A DNA stretch of 64,000 nt from Austropuccinia psidii (GCA_023105745.1 JALGQZ010000009.1:31536107-31600106); one strand, 5' to 3'. Shown: positions 42,321 through 54,901, counted from the stretch's first letter. The notes: generated by a model from the letters alone, not told the origin. Translations and numbers: made by a program.

Positions 42321-43216
42321 TTATTTTGAAATGTCCTCAAGAGCTTTCTTATTATCCTCTTTGATATTATTTATGACTTGTTTTATTCTTGCTTCAATCA
42401 TGTCATCAATGTTGAATTTAGAATATTTGTCTGTCAATTCTTTAATAATGTCAGATTGTTTATTTATCTTATTGCTAAAAGAATTCTCATTATTGGAAGT
42501 TTTAATTTTTCTTAAAACTTTTTCAAAAAATTTAAGTGTTTCATTGATTTGGCTCAGACTCAAGTTATGTGTTTTAAGATTGCCACAAATTGATTTATTT
42601 TTATCAGAAAGATGACTTTTTACGTCAGTTATAGCTTCATAAAGCTCTGGAATAGAATTAAAAATATCAGAAATCATTTGTGATATTTTAATCTGGCATC
42701 CTCTTTCTTTTGTAATTCCATCATTGTTCTGGCCTTCTGAAACACTCTTTACATGGCATCCTATTGAATTTTTGGAATCCTGTAGCCCTGGCTGTAAGGT
42801 TTGGTGGCTGGTGCCTGTCCTTTGCCCTTTTTTGGAGCTTGTGGCTGCTTTTTCACATTGGAATTGCTGCTTCTGGCCACTGGGGCTGTTTTTTGCACTT
42901 GCTTGGGTGGTGGAGCGTTGTTTTTCCTCCATTCTAGTATCAAGAGCATCATGTTTTTCTCCACCATCAATTGAGCAATTTGCAAGTATTGGGATGGCCC
43001 AGGAATTTACTCACAGTCAGGTAGGAGTTGATGCAATTTTTCCACAGATGTGCAAGGATCTGGTACTCCTTGTACTGCAGGGCATTGTTGTAAGCTTTGT
43101 GGCTGGCTTTGTATATGTCCACTGAGGCTTCTTGTGGCAGTGTCAGCCCTTTGTGAAGATAAAATGGTATTATCAGCATCAGAATGACCTATTTTAGTTT
43201 CTTGGAAGTCATCAAC
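42321..43216 (-). pseudogene. Gag overlapping-frame region, element D (cut at 43216 by C)
   Basis: f2 is open at 42321-42932 (MEEKQRSTTQASAKNSPSG to the DKYSKFNIDDMIE coil). f1 is in two pieces, 42967-43179 (KGLTLPQEASVDIYKASHKA, NSYLTVSKFLGHPNTCKLLN) and 42761-42985 (KNNAPPPKQVQKTAP, SQGYRIPKIQ), with one frameshift between. The frame relation (f2 is -1 to f1) is the same as in A, B and E. The gag head lies beyond the insertion at 55203-55310. Confidence 0.65.
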
Positions 43217-43647
43217 TGTAATATTTGGCTATGAAACTGATGATAATATTACTATTAACCAACAGTACTATGACTGTTCTTATGAAATATAATAACAAAA
43301 TGTTATTATAACCACAATTAAAGAATTAAAGAATTATTTCTTTTATGTGTTAAGAACTACTAGTGATTTTAACAGTGAGTAAATAATTGTCTACAAGAAT
43401 CAATTAGAAGAAGATTTTAATAATAAATTTTTTTTATTCAAATAATAAAATTATTTTAATATATAATTATCTTTTTCAAGAAGAATTATAATGGTAATTA
43501 TTGAAGAAAACTAATCTTAGATAAAAACTTTAAGAATTAAAAATAAATCACTCACTAATATTCCAAAGAACTTATTGAAAGATAATATAGAGAGATTTGA
43601 CGTAGAATTGTGGATTTTAAGGATCAAAATGAATTTATAACAGTATT

Positions 43648-45462
43648 TGTGAGCCTTAGAGGTAATTTCATATACCCAAAAGACCACAAATACAAAATTA
43701 ACATATTAATATAAATAAAATAAATTTATTTATATTATTAAAATAAAAATAAAAATAAAAATATAAAATTATATTCAAAATAGAAAATTTAATTACAATT
43801 TAAAAATAAAATTACATTAAATTTTGGAATTATAAAATTACATTTATACTTGAAGAAATTAAGTAAAAATGAAATTTTAACAAAATTGTAAAAAAATAAA
43901 TAAATTTGGAAAAAAGTTAAATAAAAATTATTATCACTTTTTATCCAATAAATAAACATATAAAAATTATTTCACCATTGGATTCCTCATAAAACATCAG
44001 GTGGGGTCACCTCTGAGTGAAATTCTTGTAACTCAACTCTAAATAAGCTTAAAGTAAGTTTTTAGTATTTTCAATACAAAATTTGAAAATCATCAAAACT
44101 TTAATTTGTTTCACACCACATGTGGTGTTAACCATCAATTTTTGTGTTAAAATTGAGCTGTTGTGTTTAGCTTAGAAGTTATGAGGAATTGAAGTATTTT
44201 CAATTGAATTCGATTGAAATGTCAAAATGTGTGCGTGTATTACATAACTGAGCTTTGATTTACATATGAGGTATCAATTATTACTGTATTGTACTGTACA
44301 ATTGAATTGAATTACATATGTAAATTATAAGTATAATACATGATGAGGAATTAAAGGAAAAATAAATTGGAAAGATTAAATTTCGGGGGGAAAGGAACTC
44401 CAGCTCTAAGGGGGAGCTAGACCCCCAAAATCCTTGCTGACAGGCGTGGGATGTCAAAATTCATGCTAAAGTTCATCACTTTTGGCCTGGAATTGAGTTA
44501 CAGGGTCTGTGGACTCAATTGATGATGAGGTTTTGATACCAACTGGGGTAGTTTTAGCTGTTGCCAAGAGGGTAAAACTACCCTTAAGATAAAACCATCA
44601 TAGTAAAAACAGCTCCAACTGGTTTCTACGTCTCTTACACACATTCCCACATGCTTTGAAGGCTCTAGACCAGGTATTGCTATAGTAATGGCTGATTTAA
44701 GGGTCTAAAATGGCTTAAACCAGCCCTTTTTGGTCTAAATCAGGGTTCAATGATGCCATAGTTGGCTTTTCTGATGTCAGACTGTTTTCCACGACTGACA
44801 AGAGTAAATTTTACTTTTGGAGTAAGAAAATTGATGGCTATAAAAGAATGTCTTCTTTGCCCCACTTTTCTCTTCATGTTAGAATCTTTTCCTTTTATAA
44901 TTAGTTTAAAAATTGTTAAACCAATCAATAAAAGATTCCAACCACCTTTCTTAAATCATTTTGAACCTTTTATCCACGTGAAAAATTCATTATAATCATT
45001 GTTTGTAACTTGTATAATCATTCTGATCATTGAACCACCCCAAAAGTGAATTAAAGCATCTTTCATCACTGTAAACTTTGTCACTTAGTTTCCAAATTCA
45101 CTCTGGTCACTTTTGGGCGTGTTTTCTCTTTAATATCATTTTTTAAATACTTTATTCTTTAATTAATTGCTTGCAGTTCTTTGCTCAATTAATTCCAATT
45201 GAAATCGCTCTTGAAGAAATTTCTTTTGTAGCCTTAAATATCTCTTGTAGAGTATTTTTGGATAAATTTTTATTGTTGGTAAAACAATAAATCTTTATAG
45301 TATTATTGTTTTATACTAATAAAGTTATAAAAAACAAATTTGGCGTGTTTTCTCTTAAAAATAATATCCTTTACTATCTTTAATGGATTTTTACCTTATA
45401 CAGATTTTGAGGACAGGAAAAGTACTTGATTTTTAATCAAAGTTTCATATCCACACCTTACA
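43648..45462 (+). repeat. 5' LTR of element B
   Basis: 1815 bp, TGTGAGCCTTAGAGG to CACACCTTACA. The TATA box TATAAAAG is at 44839-44846. Confidence 0.92.
44839..44846 (+). promoter_or_regulatory. TATA box, 5' LTR of B
   Basis: TATAAAAG in GATGGCTATAAAAGAATG. The copy in the 3' LTR is at 53076-53083. Confidence 0.6.
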
Positions 45463-45464
45463 TT

Positions 45465-45482
45465 TAGGAGCCCAGCCGTGAT
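45465..45482 (+). promoter_or_regulatory. primer-binding site of B (mutated)
   Basis: TAGGAGCCCAGCCGTGAT, two bases inside the LTR. The A and D sites read TGGGGGCCC, so two G-to-A changes have hit the part that pairs with the tRNA CCA end. Confidence 0.6.
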
Positions 45483-45663
45483 ATTTTACCTGTGACATTT
45501 TTTTTTACTCTTTTTGAATGTTTTTTCTTATATTGAAAAATTTAAAAACATATAAAAAATACTTATAATTCAAAAAAATCAATAAAAAATATTTTTTTTC
45601 ATATTATAAGTGAGGCTTATATTTTTATTTCTTTTTTGAAATATGCTTTCTTTACTTAATTAA

Positions 45664-45915
45664 TTGGTTTTCTCATTAATTTTAGTGTCTGACAACGTGG
45701 TAAGACAAGAAAACATTGAAACAGCCTCAACCATCACCAGCATTATTCCTGCCAGTACTATTAGCTCAGACCATAATAGTACTATTATTGTGACTCAAAA
45801 TAACCAACCTGAACAAATATCTTCTGAATTGATTAACTTGGACATAAGTAATACCCTTCAGAAAGCCAAAGATTTGGCCAATAGTACGTTTTTTGACATA
45901 AAATTACTATTTTAA
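45664..45915 (+). CDS. ORF0 of element B
   Basis: The peptide VRQENIETASTITSIIPAST through LDISNTLQKAKDLANSTF matches A and D. It is in frame with gag f2, from which it is separated by TAA and TGA. There is no ATG at the A start position (AAC GTG). The preceding sequence TTAATTTTAG then TGTCTG looks like a 3' splice site after an AT/T-rich tract, so the ORF may be an exon. Near its end, GTACGT stands where A has GTAAGT. Confidence 0.45.
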   Translation: MVFSLILVSDNVVRQENIETASTITSIIPASTISSDHNSTIIVTQNNQPEQISSELINLDISNTLQKAKDLANSTFFDIKLLF

Positions 45916-45933
45916 CCCTCTTGAACCATAATT

Positions 45934-46869
45934 ATGCCTTCAACCAGGTCAGGCGCCAGCTATAACCCCTCAGGCAGCTCCCAAAAAGGTAATAGAGGTG
46001 ATTATGGCAGAGGCCAATCAGGTACAGAAGGAAAAGGGTCAGTTGATGACTTCCAAACAACTAAAATGGGTCATTCTGAAGCTGATAATTCCATTTTACC
46101 TTCAAAAAGAGCTGACACTGCCACAACAAGCCTCTGTGGACATATACAAAGCCAGCCACAGTGCATACAACAATGCACTTCAATTCAAGGAGTACCAGAT
46201 CCTTGCAGACCTGTGGAAGAATTGCATGAATTCTTACCTAACTGTGAGAAAATTCCTGGACCATCCCAACACTTGCAAATTGCTCAATGGATGCCATTTA
46301 TTGATGGAGAAGAAAAAAATGATGCTTTTGACACTAGAATGGAGGAAAAACAACCCTCCACCACCAAAGCAAGTGCCAAAAACAGCCCCAGTGGCCGGCA
46401 GCAGCAATTCCAACGTGCAAAAGCAGCCACAAGTTCCAAAAAAGGGCAAAGGGAAGGCACCAGCCCAAAAACCTTACAGCCAAGGATACAGGATTTCAAA
46501 GATTCAGCAGGATGCCATGGAAAACGTATTTCAGATGGCCAGAACCATGATGGAATTGCAGAAGAAGGAGGAAGCCAGATTAAGATTCTAGAAATGATTT
46601 CTGATATATTTGATTCCATCCCAGAATTGTATGATTCTATAAATGACGTGAAAAAACATCTTTCTGATAAAAATGAAACCATTTGTAACAACATTAAAAC
46701 AAAAAACCTGAGTCTGTGCCACATTAATGAAACACTTATGTGTTTTGGAAATGTTTTAACAACAATTAAAATTTCCAATAATGATAATTCTTCTGGCAGT
46801 AAAATAAATGAAAAATCTGCCATTATTAAAGAATTAACAGATAAATATTCTAAATTCAATATTGATTAA
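45934..46869 (+). CDS. Gag frame f2, element B
   Basis: ATG at 45934 gives MPSTRSGASYNPSGSSQKG, open for 311 codons to a TAA after KYSKFNID (a Glu codon in A). The last third is the coiled-coil-like part. The same frame continues as the capsid at 47023. It overlaps f1 for nearly 600 bp with no stop in either. Confidence 0.7.
   Translation: MPSTRSGASYNPSGSSQKGNRGDYGRGQSGTEGKGSVDDFQTTKMGHSEADNSILPSKRADTATTSLCGHIQSQPQCIQQCTSIQGVPDPCRPVEELHEFLPNCEKIPGPSQHLQIAQWMPFIDGEEKNDAFDTRMEEKQPSTTKASAKNSPSGRQQQFQRAKAATSSKKGQREGTSPKTLQPRIQDFKDSAGCHGKRISDGQNHDGIAEEGGSQIKILEMISDIFDSIPELYDSINDVKKHLSDKNETICNNIKTKNLSLCHINETLMCFGNVLTTIKISNNDNSSGSKINEKSAIIKELTDKYSKFNID
46004..46591 (+). CDS. overlapping Gag frame f1, element B
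   Basis: First ATG at 46004 (MAEANQVQKEKG), about 195 codons, +1 to f2. Conserved blocks are NSYLTVRKFLDHPNTCKLLN, KNNPPPPKQVPKTAPVAG and SQGYRISKIQQDAMENVF. Compared with A it differs by scattered amino-acid changes and no stops. Its function is unknown, and it ends in a charged helix (LQKKEEARLRF). Confidence 0.65.
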   Translation: MAEANQVQKEKGQLMTSKQLKWVILKLIIPFYLQKELTLPQQASVDIYKASHSAYNNALQFKEYQILADLWKNCMNSYLTVRKFLDHPNTCKLLNGCHLLMEKKKMMLLTLEWRKNNPPPPKQVPKTAPVAGSSNSNVQKQPQVPKKGKGKAPAQKPYSQGYRISKIQQDAMENVFQMARTMMELQKKEEARLRF

Positions 46870-47022
46870 ATAATTGAAACATGAATTAAACAAGCCATAA
46901 GTATTATCAAAACAGATAACAAGAAAGTCCTTGATGACATTTAAAATTCATTTACTGAAGTAAAGAAATATACCATTGCCTTGAAAAAGTGTTTTGATGC
47001 TTCACAAGAAGAAGTATGAAAA

Positions 47023-47604
47023 TTGTCAATGAAATTGAATCAATTCACTGCTGATAATACAAGACAGACAAAGTTATGGCAAGAACTGACACATAAAGAA
47101 GACATTTATAAAATTGAAGTAATAGATTTAATACAAAGCTTCCAACATGAATACAGAAATTCCAAAAGGTGTAGCAACAGTAAAATGAATGACATTGAAC
47201 AAATACTGAACACCTTACCAAGAATGTCTACACCTCTGAATCAAAATGAGGGCACAAGAATTCCAGATCCACAAGTATTGGATCCTGATAATTCACAATT
47301 AAAAAATGAATTATCCACCCCTTTTCATGACTTGGAACCATCAATGGGCCAAGCACTCTTGAAAGAAGTTCCAAAACTCAAAGAATGGTCTCACTTCAGT
47401 GGTGAAGGAGAATATGACCATATGGAATTCATTAGAGGTATTGACATTATCAAAGAGGATTTTGAATTACCAGAAAGATTGGTAACAGCGAGGTTTAACA
47501 CCTTGTTTACCAGATCAGCTCACAGATGGTACATCAAAATAAGTACATGGACACCGGAGTGGGACTTGGTGGAAAACCTAAATCATCAACAAATGGGCAA
47601 ATGA
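47023..47604 (+). pseudogene. Gag capsid N-part, element B
   Basis: 193 codons in frame with f2, containing QSFQHEYRNSKRCSNSKMND, LKEWSHFSGEGEYDHMEFIR and RWYIKI. The sequence then leaves the family at STWTPEWDLVEN by a small indel, and the capsid continues in another frame. Confidence 0.8.
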
Positions 47605-48177
47605 TGCTTGGAGGTTTAAGATTGAAACAGCCTTTGAATCTGACAAATTTAATTCTGATAAAGACAAAGCTTTAACATGGTTTTGCCAACAAAAAGATAG
47701 ATTAACAGCATTATATCCTGACATGTCAGAATTTATGATGCGTAGAAAAATTCTGAGACAATGTGGAGGTGACTTAGAGCATGCTGTCAAAAGCAGGACT
47801 ACTGAACAATCTTCAGCAGAGGATATTATCAATATATTAGAGGAAGTAACCACCAGAACCAAAATTGGTTCTAGTCGGGTGAATCTCAAAACAAGGTTTA
47901 ATACACCTTGGAAAGATTCTGTGGACCAAACCCCAAAGAAAATTCTAGTAATATTAATTATAAATCTGCAGATACAGTCAGAAAATGACATATTTGCCAA
48001 AGCACCACCCATTTAGCCAATACATGTCCAAAAAGGGGGGAAATCAATGAAATTGACATTGAAAAGGAACCAGATGTTGAAAAAGAAGACATAATTGAAG
48101 ACAATTCATATGATAAGTCATCCATATTATCTGAATCTTCAAAAGATATAGAAAATATCAATTCCACTTTTGAAATC
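47605..48177 (+). pseudogene. Gag capsid C-part and zinc knuckle, element B
   Basis: The capsid end is read in 47723-48016 (ILRQCGGDLEHAVKSRT, EDIINILEEVTTRTKIGSSR). The knuckle at 47986-48027 reads stop-HICQSTTHLANTC because the first Cys codon is TGA. An acidic linker follows (EIDIEKEPDVEKED). Confidence 0.7.
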
Positions 48178-48704
48178 ATGGAATCTTATTGCCACTTGCC
48201 ACAATTGAGCAATGGTCAACTTGATTTATCAAAAGTTCAAGATGCACAACTTATGAAAACCAAACCAAACAGAGGGAAAGGTTATACGGCTGGTAACTCC
48301 TGTATAACAGAAGTGGTGATTGACAACAGGCCCACCAAACTTTTGCTTGACCCAGGAGCCTTCAGCTCTTGTGTTGGAAAATCTTTTCTTAAAATTGTGT
48401 ACCAAATTTTGAAGAACCATTGTTACCAATTGATGGTATAAAATTCAATAGTGCAAGTAATCCAATGAAAGCATTAGGAATTTCTGAGACCAATGTCATA
48501 TTCCCACACATAAATGGGAATTTAAGAATCACAGTTGAATTTGTTGTTATGGAAAACTGCTCTAGTACCCATTTTATATTGGGAAATGACTATTTAATCA
48601 TGTATGGGATAGATTTACATAATAACAAGACAGATACTTTACTATTGCAGACAATAAGCGCCAAAAATTTGCCTTTTTACCATTTAAAAGACAAATTACA
48701 GTAA
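48178..48704 (+). pseudogene. aspartic protease, element B, with Asp-Pro-Gly active site
   Basis: 48178-48441 has GYTAGNSCITEVVIDNRP and LLLDPGAFSSCVG. 48420-48704, in another frame, has LPIDGIKFNSASNPMKALGI, the VIFPHINGNLRITVEF strand and HFILGNDYLIMYGIDL, the retropepsin C-terminal element. A one-base shift near 48425 splits the domain. DPG replaces the standard D-T/S-G, as in A and D. Confidence 0.8.
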
Positions 48705-48817
48705 ACAAAGTATCACCAGTCAACTTAGAGTTAGAGAAATTCAATTCTGAACCGTTAAATGAGGCTGAAATAAGCCTTCATCTTACTGATAAACAAGAAA
48801 ATGAACTTGCTTCCCTT

Positions 48818-51271
48818 TTGTTTGACCACAGAGGAGCATTTGCTTCAGACAAAGAACCTCTAGGAGCAATTATTGGTCATGAAGTTGACATCATTCTTAA
48901 CATTGAGAGACCTTATCCACCCCTCTTAAGAAGACCTGCATATCCAGAAAGTCCAAAATCAAGAGAAGCTCTAGAAATTCATTTCAAAGAACTTCTGGAC
49001 CTTGGTGTAATAAGAAAAGTAGGCCACAATGAAGAAGTAGAAATAACTACACCAGTCATAGTGGCATGGCATAATGGAAAATCCAGAATGGTTGGGGACT
49101 TTAGAGCTCTGAACACTTACACTGTTCCAGACAGATACCCAATACCAAAAATCCAAATTGCCCTTACTCAAATATCTCAAGCAGTATATATGACCACTAT
49201 GGATGCCCTTAAAGGATTCCACCAAAGTGTGGTGACACCAAGAGCAAGAAAATACTTGAGAATTATTGTTCATTGTGGAGTGTATGAATACTTGAGGATG
49301 CCCTTTGGTATTGAAAATGCACCTTCACACTTCCAAAGAATGATGAATGAAATTTTCCCTGAAGAACTCTCAGAGGGATGGTTAATCATTTACATTGATG
49401 ACATTATTGTCTGTTCCAAGACTTGGGAAGAGCACATGTACAGATTGTCCAGAGGTTTGACAAAAATTAAATCAGTCAACATGAAAATCTCCTTGAAGAA
49501 ATGCCATTTTGGATTTATAGAACTTAAGTCACTAGGACATGTTGTATCTGGTTTATCCCTTGGAATTGACAAAGACAAAGCTGCAGCAGTATTGCTAAAA
49601 CCCATGCCTCAGAACAAGAAAGAAATTCAGCCATTCTTAGGTTTTGCAGGATATTACAGGCAACACATTAAAGATTTTGCATCCATAGCAAGACCACTTT
49701 GTAAATTGTGTGACAAAGACACGGTATTTGAAATGATTGTTGACAGAGTCAAAGTTTTTGAGTCTCTAAGAGAAGCATTGACCATGGCTCCACTATTACT
49801 GATGCCAGACTTTAAATTGCCTTTCAAACTGTATGTTGATTCATCAGGGGATGGACTAGGTGCTGCACTTCACCAAGTTCAGATCATAAATGATAAACCT
49901 GTAGAAGGACCCATATGTTTCATATCCAGGCAAATCAAACCAACTGAAGCCAGATATGGAGCAAGTCAGATGGAATGTCTATGCCTTGTCTGGGCCTTGG
50001 AGAAATTGAGCTACTTCTTAGAGGGAAGCGTTTTTGAGGTGATAACAGATTGTACAGCTGTCGAATTACTTTTAAACATGAAAACACCCAACAGACATAT
50101 GCTCAGATGGCAAATAGCCATACAAGAATACAGAGGCAATATGACTATTGTTCATAAGGATGGGAATATTCATAAGAATGCAGATGGACTAAGAAGATGG
50201 CCATTACCAAATAATATTGATAATCCTGCTTATGTGCCAGAAGAAGCTTCACCACAAATTCCAATAGAAGGAATAAGTGTTACAGACTTGAACACCACCT
50301 TCTTTGAAGAAGTCAGAAGTAGTTACACTCAAGATAGGAATTGTAGCATCCTATACCAATTACTTAACAAAGACTGTAAAGACAACTCTCTAATACATGC
50401 CTTGGATGAAGTATGGAGAAAATCTTATGATGAAGGGAGATTTCACCTACTGGATGGTATAATTTACCACAGAAACAAGCCCACATGTGTCATGACAGTT
50501 GTAGACAGGTCATTAATCAATCTTGTACTGAAAGAATGCCATGATAGTCCCTTTTCAGGAAATCTGTCTGAAGACAGAACAAGAGAGAAAGTAAAGACCT
50601 GCATATGGTGGCCAATGTGGCAGAAGGATGTTGCAGAGTATTACAAAACCTGTGACAGATGCCAAAAGGCAAATAAATGCACTGGCAAGAGACTTGGAAA
50701 TATGATAAAAATCCAAGAACCAAACAGACCTTGGGAAATTGTCCATATGGATTGGGTAACTGGCCTGCCACCAGGAGGTGACAGAAGCTATAATGTCTGC
50801 CTAGTGATTGTGGACAGATTCAGTAAAACTCCAATCTTTTTACCATGTCACAAGGATGATAAAGCCATGGATACAGCTCTTCTGATATGGAATAGAGTAG
50901 TGTCATGGACTGGAATATTTACAAATTTCATTAGAGATAGGGATCCCAAATTCACTTCAGCACTATGGAAAAATATTCACCAATTATTTGGCACTAAACT
51001 GTCTTTCTCTACAGCCTACCACCCACAAACTGATGGCCTGGCTGAAAGGATGATCCAAACCTTAGAGGACATGGTGAGAAGATTTTGTGCATATGGCCTT
51101 GAATTCAAAGATTGTGAGGGATTTGCCCATGATTGGTGTACTCTGTTGCCAGCACTGGAATTAGCATATAAAACATCAATCCATGCCAGTACCAATCAGA
51201 CTCATGCTATTCTAAAAAAAGGATGGAACCCCAAGTTACCCCAAGATTCCTTGAGGAAAGATTTAATTTAA
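48818..51271 (+). pseudogene. reverse transcriptase, RNase H and integrase polyprotein, element B
   Basis: 817 codons without interruption. [17 protein letters not shown] near 97, DALKGFHQ from 129, [14 protein letters not shown] from 163, YIDD 192-195, [10 protein letters not shown] from 275. RNase H: Asp341, Glu386, Asp411, Asp456. Integrase: His575, Asn582 where A and D have His, Cys612 and Cys615, then Asp645, Asp707 and Glu743 with 35 residues between the last two (DD35E). It ends at a TAA that replaces a Glu codon of A, and the frame then goes on. RT and RNase H could be active; the zinc finger is damaged. The start is uncertain because homology extends upstream. Confidence 0.92.
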
Positions 51272-51850
51272 ATACATCCCACAGTTGCTAGCTTCAAAGG
51301 AATGCTAGAAAAAGCTAGAAAGCATGCAGTAAGGTGCATGGAGGACTCTTTTGCATATGCTAAAGACAAATGGGATAAATCACATGCAACTCCAGATTTC
51401 AAAGTGGGGGACCTAGTTCTTGTATCCACCACTAACTTCAATAACATCAAAGGATGTAAAAAGTTGAAAGACTCCTTTGGAGGACCTTTTGTGATTAAGG
51501 CCCTCCATGGAGAAAATGCTGTTGAAGTAGAGTTATCTGAAGAACTTAGCAATAAGAATCCTACATTTCCAGTGAGCTTGATAAAGCCATATAAATCTAG
51601 TCATTCTGAGAAATTTCCCTTGAGGAATAACATTCCCCAAGTTATACCTCCTATTGAAACATCTGGTACTAAGAACATTACCAAAGTCCTTAAAGAAAGG
51701 AAACTAAGGACCAAGAAAGTGAGGGAATACCTTGTTAGGTACAGTGACCCAACTTGTGAAGATGAATGGTTATAAGAAAAAGATATACCAGAAGCTACCA
51801 AACTCCTCAGGAGATTCAGACAAACTAGAAACACCAATATTACAAAGTAA
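51272..51850 (+). pseudogene. integrase C-terminus and chromodomain-like tail, element B
   Basis: Same frame as the 817-codon ORF, after one TAA. It contains MLEKARKHAVRCMEDSFAYA, FKVGDLVLVSTTNFNNIKG, HPTFPVSLIKPYKSS-like NPTFPVSLIKPYKSS and VREYLVRYSDP. A second TAA follows DEWL (51773-51775). EKDIPEATKLLRRFRQTRN then runs to the family stop at 51848-51850. Confidence 0.82.
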
Positions 51851-51851
51851 T

Positions 51852-51873
51852 ATTTTTTTTTAGGGGGAGGGAA
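51852..51873 (+). promoter_or_regulatory. polypurine tract of B
   Basis: A T run then AGGGGGAGGGAAA directly before the 3' LTR. The LTR starts AGTGAGCC at 51874 instead of TGTGAGCC, so its terminal T is mutated. Confidence 0.7.
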
Positions 51874-53698
51874 AGTGAGCCTTAGAGGTAATTTCATATA
51901 CCCAAAAGACCACAAATACAAAATTAACATATTAATATAAATAAAATGAACTTATTTATATTATTAAAATAAAAATCAAAATATAAATATAAAATTATAT
52001 TCAAAATAAAAAAAATTAATTACAATTTAAACATAAAATTACATGAAATTTTGGAATTATAAAATTACATTTATACTTGAAAAAATTAAGTAAAAATGAA
52101 ACTTTAACAAAGTTGTAAAAAGATAAATAAATTTGGAAGAAAGTTAAATAAAGATGATTATAACTTTTTATCCAATAAATAAACATATAAAAATTATTTC
52201 ACCATTGGATTCCTCATAAAAAATCAGGTGGGGTCACCTCTCAGTGAAATTCTTGTAACTCAACTCTAAATAAGCTTAAATTAAGTTTTTAGTATTTTAA
52301 ATACAAAAGTTGAAAATCCTCAAAGCTTTAATTTGATTCACACCACATGTGGTGTTAACCATCAATTTTTGTGTTGAAATTGAGGTGTTGTGTTTAGTTT
52401 AGAAGTTATGAGGAATTGAAGTATTTTCAATTGAATTCAATTGATATGTCAAAATGTGCGTGTGTATTACATAATTTAACTTTGATTTACATATGAGGTA
52501 TCAATTATTACTGTATTGTACTGTACAATTGAATTGAATTACATATGTAAATTATAAGTATAATACATGATGAGGAATTAAAGGAAAAATAAATTGGAAA
52601 GATTAAATTTGGGGGGGGAAGGAACTCCAGCTCTAAGGGGGAGCCAGACCCCCAAAATCCTTTCTGACAGGCGTGGGATGTCAAAATTCACGCAAAAGTT
52701 CATCACTTTTGGCATGGAATTGTGTTACAGGGTCTGTGGACTCAATTGATGATGAGGTTTTGATACCAACTGGGGTAGTCTTAGCTGTTGCCAAGAGGGT
52801 AAAACTAACCTCAAAATAAAACCATCATAGTAAAAACAGTTCTGACTGGTTTCTATGTCTCTTACACACATTCCGACGTGTTTTGAAGGCTCTAGACCAG
52901 GTATTGCTATAGTAATGGCTGATTTAAGGGTCTAAAATGGCTAAAAATGGCTTAAACCAGCCCTTTTTGGTCTAAATCAAGGTTCAATGATGCGATAGTT
53001 GGCTTTTCTGTTTTCAGACTGTTTTCCACGACTGAAAAGAGGAAATTTTACCTTTGGAGTAAGAAAATTGATGGCTATAAAAGAATGTCTTCTTTGCCCC
53101 ACTTTTCTCTTATTGTTAGAATCTTTTCCTTTTATAATTAGTTGAAACATTGTTAAACCAATCAATAAAAGATTCCAACTTCCTTTCTTAAATCATTTTG
53201 AATCTTTTAACAACGTGAAAAAATCATTATAATCATTGTTTGTAACTTTTATAATCATTTTTAGCCCTGAGCAACCCCAAAAGTGAATTAAAGCATCATT
53301 CATCACTGTAAACTTTGCCACTTAGTTTCCAAATTCACTCTGGTCACTTTTGGGTGTGTTTTCTCTTTAATACTATTTTTAAAGACTTTTGCCTTTAATT
53401 AATTGCTTGCAGTTCTTTGCTCAATTAATTCCAATTGAAATCGCTCTTCAAGAAATTTCTTTTGTAGCCTTAAGTATCTCTTGTAGAGTATTTTTGGATA
53501 AATTTTTATTGTTGGTTAAACAATAAATCTTTATAATATTATTGTTTTATACTAATAAAGTTATGAACAATGAATTTGGCGTGTTTTCTCTCAAAAATAA
53601 TATCCTTTACTATTTTTAATTGATGTTTACCTTATACAAATTTTGAGGACAGGAAAAGTACTTGATTTTTAATCAAAGTTTCATATCCACACCTTACA
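51874..53698 (+). repeat. 3' LTR of element B
   Basis: 1825 bp, ending CACACCTTACA, then the GTATT duplication. It differs from the 5' LTR by scattered substitutions and small indels. Confidence 0.92.
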
Positions 53699-54870
53699 GT
53701 ATTACAACAATATATAGTTGGATGCTATGATTTCACGTCTTTCTGATTGATTCTGAAAGATTTAAAACACTTAAGAATAGCTTTAACTAATACTTACTTG
53801 TTGGTAGTAATGGTTTAAATGATAATAAGATGATGATGATCTGGAGAAAACAGCAAGAAGAGGTGTCTTTTAAGTCAACAACAGATCACAGAGGCGTGCC
53901 ATGGAGAAAACTGAAAAAACAGTGAGTGAGAAAACAATAAACCCTTTTGGATTATTGATTTCATCATCTGTTGTCATGTAAGATTATCATAATTACTTAA
54001 TTGATGCTTTTACATGACTACCAACCCCAATATGCTTAACAATAAAAGGAGTAAAATCTATAAATATCCTTTTATTCCAAAATAATAATTGATTTCTCAA
54101 AGTTATCAATGTTATTGCCAATTTCATCACAGGTTGTAATTACTGTAAATTTTTGATGATTCAGTGTTTCACATAGAATAGTCAAAAGTGGACTGTAAGT
54201 AAAACTTTGAATTTTACTAGTAAAACTGTAATTATTTTTGGTTTTACCATAGATAATTCAATTCTCCATTAGTCCTGGAAGTTTCAGAAAGATTAAGTCA
54301 GAATTGTATTTTTAATGAATTTTTGAAGTTTTTACCTCATTTCTACGTAAAATTGCAAATATCAGTTGTTTCACTGGTTACTATGAGGTAAATCAATGGA
54401 TAAAAGTCCAAAAAGGGTTTTAATTACTCTTTTGGGGTTTATCTATGGAAAATCATTAAGAATTGACATGGTTACAGGAGTCTAAGTAGATCTTTACCTC
54501 CTTGGCACGTCAAAATAGCAGGTTATTTGCTATTTTCTTAAGTTTTACTGTAGTTGTAACATGGTAACCAAGTTCTCAAAAGGTTTTAGTTTACCAATTA
54601 GGCCAAGATCAGCCATAGATCCAACCTTTGGAGCTGTCCACGCCTCTGAGGCCTCAGAATTTGGGTACCCTGGCTCTCTTTGATGTCTTTTGTCCCCCTT
54701 GCCTATTTTTCACGTCAAAATAGAAAATCAAGCTTCAAGTGAGATATCCACTATGGGTGTACCAAAGGTCCATGTAAGAATACCATGATATTAAATGCTC
54801 AAAACATGCATAACACTATTCTCAGTGTATATGTAATATGGGATTTCTCACATTCCCATTATTTTGGTGT

Positions 54871-54901
<31 letters not shown>

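Larger units (their letters stand above)
43648..53698 (+). mobile_element. complete Ty3/gypsy element B, innermost and best preserved, plus strand
   Basis: 10,051 bp. LTRs at 43648-45462 and 51874-53698. GTATT flanks exactly at 43643-43647 and 53699-53703. It lies in solo LTR C and is opposite in strand to A, D and E. The coding order is ORF0, gag (two frames), zinc knuckle, protease, RT-RNase H-integrase in one 817-codon frame, and a C-terminal integrase part. Damage: nonsense codons in gag and integrase, a TGA in place of the first knuckle Cys, and a His-to-Asn change in the integrase zinc finger. Confidence 0.95.

Noticed and set aside
46284..46859. 191-codon minus-strand frame opposite the gag of B
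   Set aside because: It is antisense to gag; equivalents exist at 14054-14419 and 42331-42615. Three frames are open here, but only f1 and f2 show family motifs. The antisense openness may simply follow from them.
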